NCBI GenBank assembly: GCA_905221605.1
Contig: CAJNDS010002634.1
Span: 72,001-136,000, forward strand
Source of the DNA: Symbiodinium natans
Lineage: Eukaryota > Sar > Dinophyceae > Suessiales > Symbiodiniaceae
Direction: 5' to 3'
DNA: 64,000 nt
Part shown: one piece after another, positions 11,309 through 19,790 of the stretch
Layout: every line of letters begins with the position of its first letter
Numbering within the stretch: position 1 is the stretch's first letter
Made by a program: the position numbers and the translations under genes
The notes under the pieces: generated by a model
The model's database searches: none
What the model saw: the letters and a program-made list of their open reading frames with translations, nothing else
Told to the model about the DNA's origin: nothing

Positions 11309-14300
11309 AAGAAGAAGAAGAAGAAGAGGCCAGCGCTGCGCACCTTCAAGGCACAGGACAGGGACACCACGTTCGGCACCACTCCGTGCATCTGGGGCCT
11401 TGAAGCGGTTTAACCGAGGTTTCAGCATCGTCAGGTCTGAAAGTTGCTCCAGGGTGAAAGTTCGGAGTTCAAGGCCTGGGTCTACGGTTTCTTGGGTTCT
11501 CAACGCGCGCCAAGGCTTGTCGGCTGCCTTTGCGTCTTCTTCCCCGAACCGCAATCCCGAAGCCTGAGTCCTACACCCTGAGCCCCCCCAAAACCCAGTT
11601 GTGGGTTGACGAAGATAGGGGACCCTTGATATGGACCCCCAAAATGGTAGAGCTCCCTTTTCATCAGCACCAGGAAGCCCCCCCATCTACGTCAGGCTTG
11701 CTTTGCCGCCCGGGCAGCATGGCACGGAGAAGGGAAAGCGCACGAGGCCAGCCACCACCATCCTTTGGCGGATGTGCTGTCGTGCGAAACGGCGCGAATT
11801 CAGGTGTAAGGTGACTAGGAGGGTTGGGGAGGCTTTGGGAGTTTTGCATGGGCTCTTTGAGAGCAGCGAAGGAGTCTTCCGGTTGCTAGTAGTCTTGGGA
11901 TAGTCTTGGGGCTGTCAGGGCCTGTGAGGCTTTGAAGCTTTGAGTGCTCGAGGAAGAGGGCTTTGCTGCCGGAACTGGGGGAGACGCGTCAACGTGCCAA
12001 ACGGAGGGAATGCGGCCTGCACGCAACCTGCAACCCCCCTCGTTTGTGAGAGCTTTGGTTGCGGCTTTGAGGGCTCGACGTAAAAGTTGCTCTAGAATCC
12101 CTACAACACCCATAAACTCTCATGAAAACCATCCTACGAAAGATCTTCGGAACACTGTTTGCCCCTCCCCCCAACAACACAAAATATAATATGGTTCACG
12201 ATAATAAGGGACCCCGAATATAGACCCCCATATGGTTAGGATCCCTTAGAATCAGGCCCCAAGAACCCCTAATATCGTAAACCCCCCAAAAACCCAAAAC
12301 CCAAAACCCCAAAACCCCAAAACCCAAAAACCCAAAAACCCAAAAACCCAAAAACCCAAAAACCCTGTCCTTGAAAGCAGCCTGGCTGGAGCTGAAGGAG
12401 ACCTGGAATCTGGATGGGCGCGTCGGGGCCATGGGCACGAAGGCTTGGGGAGCGCTTGAGGGTCCTTGCGGCAGCTTCGGATGGGCCACCAGAGGCGAAG
12501 CCCTTTTTGACGACACGTATGTCAAGGTGCTCACGACCCTACCTCCCACCCATGAACCTTCAAGAAGGATCCAGGGCCACCTTGGCTAAAGGGGGCGGCT
12601 CTTCTGCTCGACTCGTGCGGCCCCGGGCGCGACATTGGGGCGGCAAGCGCTGGTCGTCATCCTGAGTTGGGTGTGGGGTGGAGTCTGAGGTTCTCGGGAG
12701 TTGCCCTGTCCAGGATTCTACGGGAACCACAAGCTGGCCTTTGTTAGGTTGCATGTCGTTGAGCCCAAGCCTTGGGTTTCCCTACTCCCGAAGCCCTCAA
12801 AGCAACGCCCCCCAAGCTTCGAAGTCGGATGGTAAGGATGCAAACAAGCAAGCCCAAGCCTTAAGCGGGTGAGCAAGCGCGCCCCAGGTCGCAAGCCGAG
12901 TTTCCATTCCAGGAAGAAGAGAGGCATAAGCCATCCGGGACAGGTGGCTGCAGCCGTGCTGAAAGATATGACATCGGTCGAGACCTGCCCCGCAGGAAGC
13001 CTGGGCAAAGAAGCAGGTGCCGACGGCCGCAAGCACATTTCAGTGCCAGTAGTCTCCCCGAAATAGAAACCGGCGGCCTAAACCAAGCGCCATAGTACCG
13101 CTACCTGGTGTTGTTCTAGGTGAGGAGCTCGGTTGTCAAAAATATCCATACAGGAACGTTGGTTGAAAAAAACAGGGCTCAAATAATTGTTGTTGTTTTC
13201 TGCGGCAGCCTCACCAAACGGCCCTGAACCTCTGCATCCTAAACTGTCAAACCCTCAAACCCTAAGCAGCGATTCTAACAAGCCTTGAATCAACGGCCCA
13301 AAAAAGCCTCCCAAGCCCAAGGGCCCGACCTGTCCGAAAGCTCCTGCAGCGCGCGCAACCACTGCTGAGACTTCTGGAAAACACCTGGGTGTAGGTCTTC
13401 GGTTTAGGTTTAAGGGTCAAGCCGACACAGGGTCTCTGGGCCTTGGGAGGTGTTGAGCTTCTAGCATGGCCAAGTTGCTTAGTAATTATGCTTGCTGCTT
13501 GTTTCGGATGATGCTGGTGAAAAACTGAATGATATGTATGCAAACGCATCAGTCAAATAACCAATGTTGAGCAAAACAGTAGTTTCCCGATCACGCAAAG
13601 CTAAAGTAACAGACCTTCCCTGATAATATTCGCGTGTGTCTCTACCTGTTATGATGATTTTCATATTGGGGGTCGCCTTGCATGTAACGGGGCCCGGTGA
13701 ATTTACCCAGATGCGCTGTCAGTCGGTCCGACGTAAGACAAACGAACTGTTGGATTGATACTTGTTTTGAAACGCCTTCGGCCTACCCTAAATTCTTAAC
13801 CCCCCAAAAAAAAGTTCTCGGCGTGCAGGTCCTTCTGGGCTTGGGATGGTACCAAGAACTCTGCTTGAAAGTTCGCGAATTGTGATACATAGGAATTAAC
13901 GCTGTAATGTAAGGCTAATGGCCCTCTTATAACTGTGTGTGTGTGTGCCTCTAAGTATGGCTGTATAGGTGTGAGGGGGGTGCAACGGTTCAGGGTTCAC
14001 CCAGCCAGCGCACCGAGCAAAGCATTCCGGTGGATGGCATTGACTTCCACCGCGTCATGACGAAACGCCTGAGAGAGCACCATGGCTAAGGGTCTTGGGT
14101 TCAGGGCTTCGGCACGTGGAAAATTCAGGGGTTGTGGGGGCTGAGAATTTTGGGGCTTCGCGATGCCCCGCGACCCTACAGATTAACAACCATATTACCG
14201 GTTGCCCTGCATGATATCGTTGCGTGGGTTTGGAGGGCCACCTTCCCTTGCTCTTGAATACATACACGCACAGCTCATAAATCAACTCGGGTACCCTGGC

Positions 14301-14690
14301 TCTGTGCAGGCTTTTGGGTTGGGGGTGTGGGGATTGGAGGTGTAATTAGGGTTTGAGCTTTAGGGTTCCCGTATAGTGCGGCCCAGAACCCTCACGGCAG
14401 GTTTTATATACATTGAGAGACGCCGGGGCCACACCCCCAACCCCAAGCGTGCAAGTTTAAACCCCGCCTGAGCCCCAACCCGTGAACACCAAAAACCTTA
14501 CAAAAACATAAACCCTGCAAAAAAAAACCTGATAGAACAACAAAGAAACCAAAAATGCTCGCAAAATCTGGGCGAAAAACAACATAGTCCCCCCCATAAG
14601 GACCACGAAAAATCCGAAGCCCAAGCTTGCAAGGCCAGCCTGGATCGCCTCGAGGGCTTTTCTCCACAGCCGCACGGCCCCCAACTCCCG
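8901..14690 (-). CDS. Pentatricopeptide-repeat (PPR) protein gene, at least eleven mini-exons
   Basis: PPR proteins bind organellar RNA in a sequence-specific way; this family is large in dinoflagellates. No long ORF shows the gene. Short conserved PPR pieces occur in the right order on the minus strand, and each is bounded by AG and a GC or GT donor: 14640-~14690, 14006-14068, 13330-13373, 12942-13000, 11710-11776, 11344-11398, 10277-10306, 9965-10038, 9591-9636, 9406-9483 and 8901-8950. Joined, the last ten give 566 nt with agreeing phase at all nine junctions and no stop, encoding about five ~35-residue repeats with the W-x-x-A-L and P-N-V-V-x-x-N-A-A-L pattern. Donors are GC at seven exons and GT at four. 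Introns of 107-1165 bp contain the GA and AAT/AAC microsatellites. The 5' end, the organelle targeting peptide and the 3' end were not found, and decay to a pseudogene cannot be excluded. Confidence 0.72.
9069..9180. repeat. GA-rich minisatellite
   Basis: About seven near-perfect copies of the 12-mer GGGAGAGAGAGA follow a looser purine tract. It lies inside a PPR-gene intron. The long ORFs predicted across it in several frames are artefacts of simple sequence. Confidence 0.9.
9406..9483 (-). CDS. PPR gene exon
   Basis: A 78-nt exon of 26 codons with NRDLWDLVSFNTAMDACDK, a clear PPR D-L-V-S-F-N-T-A-M-x-A-C motif. The acceptor is GAGCAG|TGC and the donor AAG|GC. Confidence 0.72.
9591..9636 (-). 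CDS. PPR gene exon
   Basis: A 46-nt exon reading ACATTALWALALSTQ after one leading base. The acceptor is GCAGAG|T and the donor CAG|GC. It supplies the A-C...W-x-x-A-L helix expected between the neighbouring exons. Confidence 0.58.
9965..10038 (-). CDS. PPR gene exon
   Basis: A 74-nt exon starting ALQLLAGAPARALVPNVV and ending ACNAAL plus CG. The acceptor is TGGAG|GCC and the donor CG|GC. The next exon's first base completes an Arg codon. Confidence 0.7.
10277..10306 (-). CDS. PPR gene micro-exon (30 nt)
   Basis: Ten codons, ACAAGGRWRQ, between GCGAG|GCC and CAG|GC. It links SCALK of the exon before to ALQLLAG of the exon after, giving a continuous PPR repeat. It is phase 0 at both ends. 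Confidence 0.62.
10718..11330. repeat. AAT/AAC/ACAATG microsatellite field ending in (GAA)n
   Basis: More than 550 bp of changing trinucleotide and hexanucleotide motifs (AATAATA, ACAATG, AACAATA, AGTAGT) that end in about 16 GAA units at 11281-11328. It lies in the intron before PPR exon 10277-10306, immediately next to a splice donor. Confidence 0.9.
11344..11398 (-). CDS. PPR gene exon
   Basis: A 55-nt exon reading PQMHGVVPNVVSLSCALK, the P-N-V-V-S loop and second helix of a PPR repeat. The acceptor is TCAAG|G and the donor is canonical AAG|GT. The GAA and AAT/AAC microsatellites begin within the following intron. Confidence 0.7.
11710..11776 (-). CDS. PPR gene exon
   Basis: A 67-nt exon with DGGGWPRALSLLRAMLP, a strong PPR W-x-x-A-L-x-L-L-x-x-M signature. 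The donor is GG|GC. The acceptor chosen, GACAG|CA, keeps phase with the upstream exon; an alternative AAAG|GATGG would shorten it by 14 nt. Confidence 0.65.
12280..12365. repeat. AACCCAAAA-type low-complexity tract
   Basis: Repeats of CCCAAAAA and CCCAAAAC on the plus strand, within a PPR-gene intron. Confidence 0.85.
12942..13000 (-). CDS. PPR gene exon
   Basis: A 59-nt exon reading LPAGQVSTDVISFSTAAAT. The first base completes an Arg codon with the previous exon and the last base starts a Ser codon. The acceptor is CCCAG|G and the donor GT. D-V-I-S-F-S is typical of the PPR second helix. Confidence 0.65.
13330..13373 (-). CDS. PPR gene exon
   Basis: A 44-nt exon reading KSQQWLRALQELSD plus two bases, a clear PPR first helix. 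The acceptor is TCCAG|AAG; the donor is canonical AG|GT. Confidence 0.62.
14006..14068 (-). CDS. PPR gene exon
   Basis: A 63-nt exon of 21 codons, beginning AFRHDAVEVN and ending HRNALLGAL, the second half of a PPR repeat. The acceptor is CTCAG|GCG and the donor CTG|GC. It is phase 0 at both ends, matching its neighbours. Confidence 0.6.
14640..14690 (-). CDS. PPR gene, most upstream recognised exon
   Basis: It reads ELGAVRLWRKALEAIQ, the W-x-x-A-L-E helix of a PPR motif, and ends CAG|GC. The acceptor is not fixed (candidates end in GGGAG or CGCAG), so the upstream boundary is approximate. Confidence 0.5.
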
Positions 14691-15468
14691 CAGGCTGCGG
14701 GTACGTGCCTTCTCGGGGTCCAATCCCCTTTGATCCCCCAAAAGGGGGGGGGGATTTCATACGAAGTAGGGAGAGGGGATGAGGATTCACCCAAGCCCAA
14801 ACTCGAAAAGTGGTAGTGAAACTTGTTTGGGCGTGGAAGGTGATGCGCCGAGAGTCACGACATCCTACCATATCCTACCCACAAAGCATCTTCCGGGATT
14901 TAAAGCTCTAAGCCACAGGCCAATCATAAAATCCCAAATCCATCACACCTCTGAATTCGTCCATCGTCGTCGGCGCAGCTCGATGGCTGCAACAAGCGCA
15001 TGCGCATGCGCGCCCGTACCGGGCTTGGGGGGAGGGTTAGTGGGTTTCGCGATTTTGGGGGGGCATATGCGGGCGTCTCGGATCGGAGGCTGAGTTGTGG
15101 GTTAGGGCTTATGGCCAAGAGGGTTATTTCACCTCCACAGTTGCGGTTTGAGCACTGTCTGCTTCGGGCTCAGAGCGTTCAAGGCTTCAGGTTTTGAAAC
15201 ATTTTTGTCCTTGCCTGCCACGGCTATCATCACCCATGGTAATGCGCGCACATGTGGTCCCGAGGTCGCCAAAGGACACGGTAGCGCCAGTTCAAGGATG
15301 CATCCGGAAGCAATTTGATTTTGGGATTTGTGACAAGGCCGTAGCTTATCAAAACAGCCAAAACACGTCAGATGAAGGCTTTGCAGTTTTTACATCGTCA
15401 TTTCATGTTCGGCTGAAGAAGCAATCTCTGTGGCATGTCCGCGTCTACACAACTTTGGAAACGTCTAG
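14691..15468. other. No recognised feature
   Basis: Scattered short ORFs only. Further 5' exons of the PPR gene could be here, but none was recognised. Confidence 0.4.
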
Positions 15469-15720
15469 GCTGCGAAAGAGTCAGCCGCTCGGAACCGACT
15501 TCACAGGCCCGTCCGACCATGTCCGAACCAAGAACTCAACATCTCTTTGGAATGCTTTAGGCTCAGAAAAACCAACCGTTCGGAATGCACGCCGCCCATC
15601 CGACCATGTCCGAGTTCCGAAAATGTCCGAACGCAGAATTCAAAAGTGGAATGCTCTAGGCCGCAAGACGAAAAAAAACAGCCGCTCGGAATTCACAAGC
15701 CCAACCGCCCATGGCTCCAA
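15469..15720. repeat. Three imperfect tandem repeats of about 90-100 bp
   Basis: Copies start near 15469, 15559 and 15659. Each has a purine-rich head, a CCGCTCGGAA or CCGTTCGGAA block, a TCCGACCATGTCCGA block (degenerate in the last copy) and, in the first two copies, a GGAATGCT(T/C)TAGG tail. A 192-codon ORF across them is explained by the repeat. Confidence 0.75.
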
Positions 15721-15871
15721 AAAATTTGAAGCCTCCTTGAGACCGGGCTGGCTGCAAGTTATCCTGACTTGATCTAGCACACCCCTTACCCCACAGAGTC
15801 TCAGCAGTGGTGCGCCAGGCCACAAGTGCTGGAGTACTGTGAGGGTCCAGACTTAGACAGAAGTTTTCTCT

Positions 15872-16612
15872 CCTTTTCATGCAAATGAATTTTTTTTGGA
15901 TCGATGCCTCTTTTACTACATCAGCAGCGCAGTAGGCCGTTCTTAGGGATCTCAACACTAGAGGTGAAACAGACAGGTGCGAAAACCAAAGCAAACACAC
16001 ACCAAAACAACCACAAAACACAACCACCAACCAGCAGCAACCCGCAAGATCAGAGCACCAAACGTCTACGTGTCCCCCGCGCTCAGTACTCGAAGTCGTC
16101 GCAGAAATCCAGGTGTAATCGAGCAGCGCAGAGCATACGAGGGGGTCGCAAAATGCGAGGGCAGATCATCAAAACCACCATCATGTAGCCACTGGTGCAA
16201 AGAAGGCCAGCACGGAAAGCTGTAAATCGAAGAAGGACAGCAGAGTTACCGACCGACACGGTGAGGTACCAAGAAGGGAAGGTACACAATGGCCCAATCC
16301 TTTTCATGCAAATGAGTTAGACCGTTAGACCACAGGGAAAATACATTCGTAGGCTATTGTCAGGCCATAGGTTTTGGTGAATTAGGCCATGGAAAAATTA
16401 CAGTTTGGAAGCCCTCGAAGCGGAAAGAGCTGACGTCGTTTTTCCCTATGGCCTAATTCATCGCCTATGGTCAAACCTATGGCCTATGGAATAACCGATG
16501 GCCTAACCTATGGCCTAACCTATGGCCTCACCTATGGCCTAACGTATTTTCCCGATGGCCCAACCCCTCTGGCGCAAAAGAAAGAAGTTTCTTTCCTTTT
16601 CATGCAGAATGA
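15872..16612. repeat. Three dispersed copies of CCTTTTCATGCAAATGA
   Basis: The motif occurs at 15872-15888 and 16299-16315 exactly, and at 16595-16612 with one inserted base. The first and third copies are also preceded by AGAAGTTT plus a pyrimidine stretch, so the block between them may be a duplicated or inserted unit. No gene was recognised between them. Confidence 0.7.
16345..16560. repeat. Imperfect inverted repeat plus ATGGCCTAA tandem motif
   Basis: The left arm at about 16360-16400 (AGGCCATAGGTTTTGGTGAA and on) is complementary to the right arm at about 16439-16490, around a ~40-bp centre. After the right arm the motif CTATGGCCTAACC repeats several times to 16560. A fold-back element is likely; no coding is visible. 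Confidence 0.7.
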
Positions 16613-16689
16613 GTCAAACCAAAAAAAAACATGAAGCCATGGGTTGGACCACAGCAGGCAAGTCATTTTCCAGGGCTGGGCCCGCACTC

Positions 16690-17110
16690 GGGGCTTAAAG
16701 GGGGGGCTTTCCCCCTTCAGAAGGGTCGGACCCTTGAAGGGGGCTTGAAGGGGGCTTCAAGGGGGCTTCAAAGGGGGCTTCAAGGGTCTCTTCAAGGGGG
16801 CTGCCTGAAGATATGTGCTGGGCCTTCTGCACAAAAGGCTAAGGCCTAGGGGCTTTTTCTGAAGGGTTTGAGCAGCAGTATAGGAAGCGTAACACTTGCT
16901 GGGCCTTCTGTGGAGGCTTTTAGGCAGCAGTTTTAAAGACTGAACACTTGCTGAGCCTTTTCTGGAAGCTTTGGCAGAAGTTGAAGAAGCGCAATCCTTC
17001 CTGGGCCTTTTGTGGAGGGTTCTGCCCCCCCCCACCTTCCGCTTTTTTGAGCCGGAAAAGCTTGTGTGGAAGCATGACCAAAACAAAACATGGTTTCTCG
17101 GCTCAGCTCC
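16690..17110. repeat. Composite repeat, second copy of the 36.7-37.8 kb element
   Basis: It contains a (GGGGGCTTCAA)n tract, then three to four degenerate copies of the ~51-bp unit in reverse orientation (GCTGGGCCTTCTGTGGAGG), then a reverse-complement match to the GTGGCGCGGGGCTAAGCCGA block. All three modules recur at 36.7-37.8 kb, there with the 51-bp units in the other orientation. Confidence 0.75.
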
Positions 17111-17573
17111 GCGTGTCACTGAACGCAGGTGTGTGCAAACCGCAGCCGAAACAAGGACAGCCATCAAAACGGCGAGAGTTGTCTTGGCCCATCGCCACAT
17201 ACTCATTGAGACTCTTCGCTCCTTGTATTCGAACATGAACAAACGAAATTGAGCAAATCTCCAATTTTTTCTGCTCTTTCCAAGAAACAAAAAGGTGAAA
17301 TTTATGGTTTTTCTCTTTCTCTATGCGAAGATTTTTCAAACAAAATGATGCCTGCAGTGCGGATGAAAGCACATGACTGATTGAGATGTGAGTGAAAAAC
17401 TGGAAGTATGAAAACACAGTAAAACAATGACGACAAAAAATTACACAAAGTGGGAAGTTTCAGATTGGCGAAAGAAATTCTGAATGCCCCACCTGTCAAA
17501 AGTGCAAACAGAGGGATGTACCAAAACACATGGCTTTTCCAAAATCCTCCAAAAAAAATCCGACGCACCGGGG

Positions 17574-17690
17574 GGTTGGTGGTGGTTGGGTGGTGGGTGG
17601 AGGTGGTGGAGGGGGTGGGGGGTGGGTGGAGGGGTGGGAGGTGGGTGGGAGGGTGGGTGGGAGGGTGGGTGAGAGGGAGGGAGGGGAGGG
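17574..17690. repeat. GGT/GGGT-rich low-complexity tract
   Basis: Nearly pure G and T with GGGTGG motifs on the plus strand, which can form G-quadruplex structures. The rest of 17110-18018 holds no recognised gene. Confidence 0.85.
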
Positions 17691-18018
17691 TTTATAGGGT
17701 GCAGGGTATGGGGGTCCTTCTAAGGGAATCCGATTCTTTGGCGGTTTTTTATGCGTCCGCGTTCCGCGTAATCGACCCCCTCCTCCATGAACCGTAAACT
17801 CAGCACGAACCACAGGGAGGAAACCGTAAACGTACCATTACCCCAAACCTTGAACCCTGTTAAGTCTTGCATTGGTCCCCATGTCTCCAGTCTCCGACAG
17901 GGACTTGATTTCCTAAACCCTAAACCCTACACTTTCGAAACCCACCGCGCAGCTCGGTGTCAAGTTGTGCCGGGTCCGTATTTGAGTCTTTTCTGACGCT
18001 CTTGCGTGGTGCTGCGTA

Positions 18019-19110
18019 TCAACGCAGCTCCCGGACTGGGCGTCCACGAAACCAGTGAACCGCTTCAGAAGCAGCCGGCAGCGCCAGGCGCTTCGGAGCA
18101 ACAACACTCCCGACTGCAGTCGAGGACGAAGCCGCCGACCGTGCCGAAGCTGAGGCTTTTGCAGAGGTGGGAGACTTCAAAGCTGACTTCGGTAGAAAAT
18201 GTACCCAAGTCAGCACATCCACTTTCATACGACCAGGGAACACTATGGCGGCGTCCTCAGTGCTTGGCAGTCCACGCGGGGTTTGCGGGGGCATGTCCAG
18301 GCCCAGCTCTTGACATAGTCTTTGTGACATGGCGTCTTGGTTCCCCAGCAACCCAACAGCGTCAAATGCTCCACGCCAGTTGGTCGTCGGCAAAACAGCG
18401 TCAATCGCGGCACAGACAATGCACAGCCACTGGTGCTGGGAGACAATGCCCATGGGCAGCCGAGCTTTGTACTCTCTCCAAATGCGACGAACTGCCGCCT
18501 TGTATCGACTGAACAAGGAAGTGTCAGCTGGCTGCAACCATCTGGTAGTTCTGGCCGGCACAAAGCACATTCGAAGTGAAAGCCGTCTCGCGTGCAACAG
18601 GATCGAGTGGTCTACATGTGCCCTGTTGACGTCAACCAGGACGACAACCGTCCGCTCGGCCACCGTCTCTCCCAGAGACTGAGCCAAGACGCTCAGGTAT
18701 CGTCTCATGATACCGTGAGTCGTCCAGGCTGACTTTTCTCGCCAGATGTGGATGCTGGCAGGGAGCGAACCTGAAGCTCGCAAGCGGCGGAGAACTCCAA
18801 GGCTGACTTGATGTTCATTTGTCAAGAGAACCTGCGGTAGCTTGCTCTGAATGGCAGGGTCCTGGCAGATGGTTGCCAGAAACGTTATGCAGCCACGACG
18901 TTCCGAGAGCGTCGCACGGCCCAGCCGCGGCTTGTTCGTCGGGCCTTTCAAGACAGTTCCCCAGATACCAGTTGGATGCCGCACCACCGAGGTTTCGTCC
19001 ATGTTCACCACCAGCACGGGCTTGGTGGCGTCCCTCCATATCTGATTCATCCACTGATGCAAAACGGTTGCCTGTGCAGGGCGCACACGCTTCCCTTTCG
19101 AAAGCTAGAT
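18019..19110 (-). CDS. Pogo/Tigger-like DDE transposase, catalytic exon
   Basis: DDE-superfamily endonuclease of the Tc1/mariner-pogo clade, which cuts and pastes DNA transposons. About 355 residues are open from a GTG at 19086. There is no ATG; upstream frame is open only to a TAG that may be the intron acceptor, so this is probably an internal exon. The catalytic acids are visible: first Asp in NMDET (residue 30 counted from the GTG), second in VLVDVNRAH (152), third in LQPADTSLF (188), a DD35D spacing. The C-terminal 70 residues are Ser/Ala-rich. The helix-turn-helix DNA-binding domain is not in this exon. No terminal inverted repeats were identified. Confidence 0.8.
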
Positions 19111-19268
19111 TTCAGGCCCGCTCAACGAGCTTAAAAACAGCTTTGCCCTTTCGGCTAGGTATAGGCAGCACCGAAAACGGGTTCGCCAGGCGAGTCTAGA
19201 TTGTGGGACGCAGACAGTATCATTTCTCTGGGTTTCCAAGCTCAGGGCAGTCACAATCGCAAACATCA

Positions 19269-19601
19269 CTAGTCAGCAGGATGCGACAGGATGTGAGCGA
19301 CATCAATGAAAGCTAGAAACCACCCTGCTGCAAACCCATACATGCCACAATGCTTCTGAAGAGTACACATATCGGCAGCGGACCTAGCGTAGTCCCAGTC
19401 CCCACTGGCCTTGTGCCTGCGTTCTGGAACATCAACTACATCTTCCGTGCGCAAGCACCCGTACCTTGCATTCCATCTGCGGCGGAATGTCGCCAAGTAC
19501 TTGCGCTCCTTCCGCGCCGGACCCTGCACCAAGGAGCCGAGGCGGTCTTTCACGAATGGCGGCGCTGCGGCAGGAATGGAATCCAGAGCCACATCCACCA
19601 T
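19269..19601 (-). CDS. Probable upstream exon of the transposase
   Basis: A minus-strand ORF of 110 codons with a basic, Trp-containing segment (FRRRWNARYGCLRTEDV) followed by ERRHKASGDWDYARS. Its position just upstream of the catalytic exon and its composition suit the N-terminal part of a pogo-like transposase. The exact donor, and the junction to 19086-19110, were not resolved. Whether it is an exon or a coincidental ORF is uncertain. Confidence 0.4.
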   Translation of the reverse strand: MVDVALDSIPAAAPPFVKDRLGSLVQGPARKERKYLATFRRRWNARYGCLRTEDVVDVPERRHKASGDWDYARSAADMCTLQKHCGMYGFAAGWFLAFIDVAHILSHPAD

Positions 19602-19790
19602 CTGCGCGACTCACCCTACCAACCTGTTGGTGAGACCCGGTTCAATCGTCCCTTGGGATCCTCTCTTGAGACTGTGATTGATCTTGAGCCAACCGCCAGC
19701 GTGTGTGACTCGCAGGAGTCAGCCCAGCGTGCAGGTTGTGGGTTAGGTTGGCCTATTGGGGGTCACACCCTAAGTCCGAGCATTCCGACA

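Noticed and set aside
10698-11413. Poly-Tyr/Leu/Ile/Thr ORFs of 75-172 codons
   Set aside because: Translations of AAT/AAC/GAA microsatellites.
19630-19660. tRNA-like T-loop sequence GGTTCAATC
   Set aside because: No matching acceptor stem, D-arm or anticodon arm could be placed around it.
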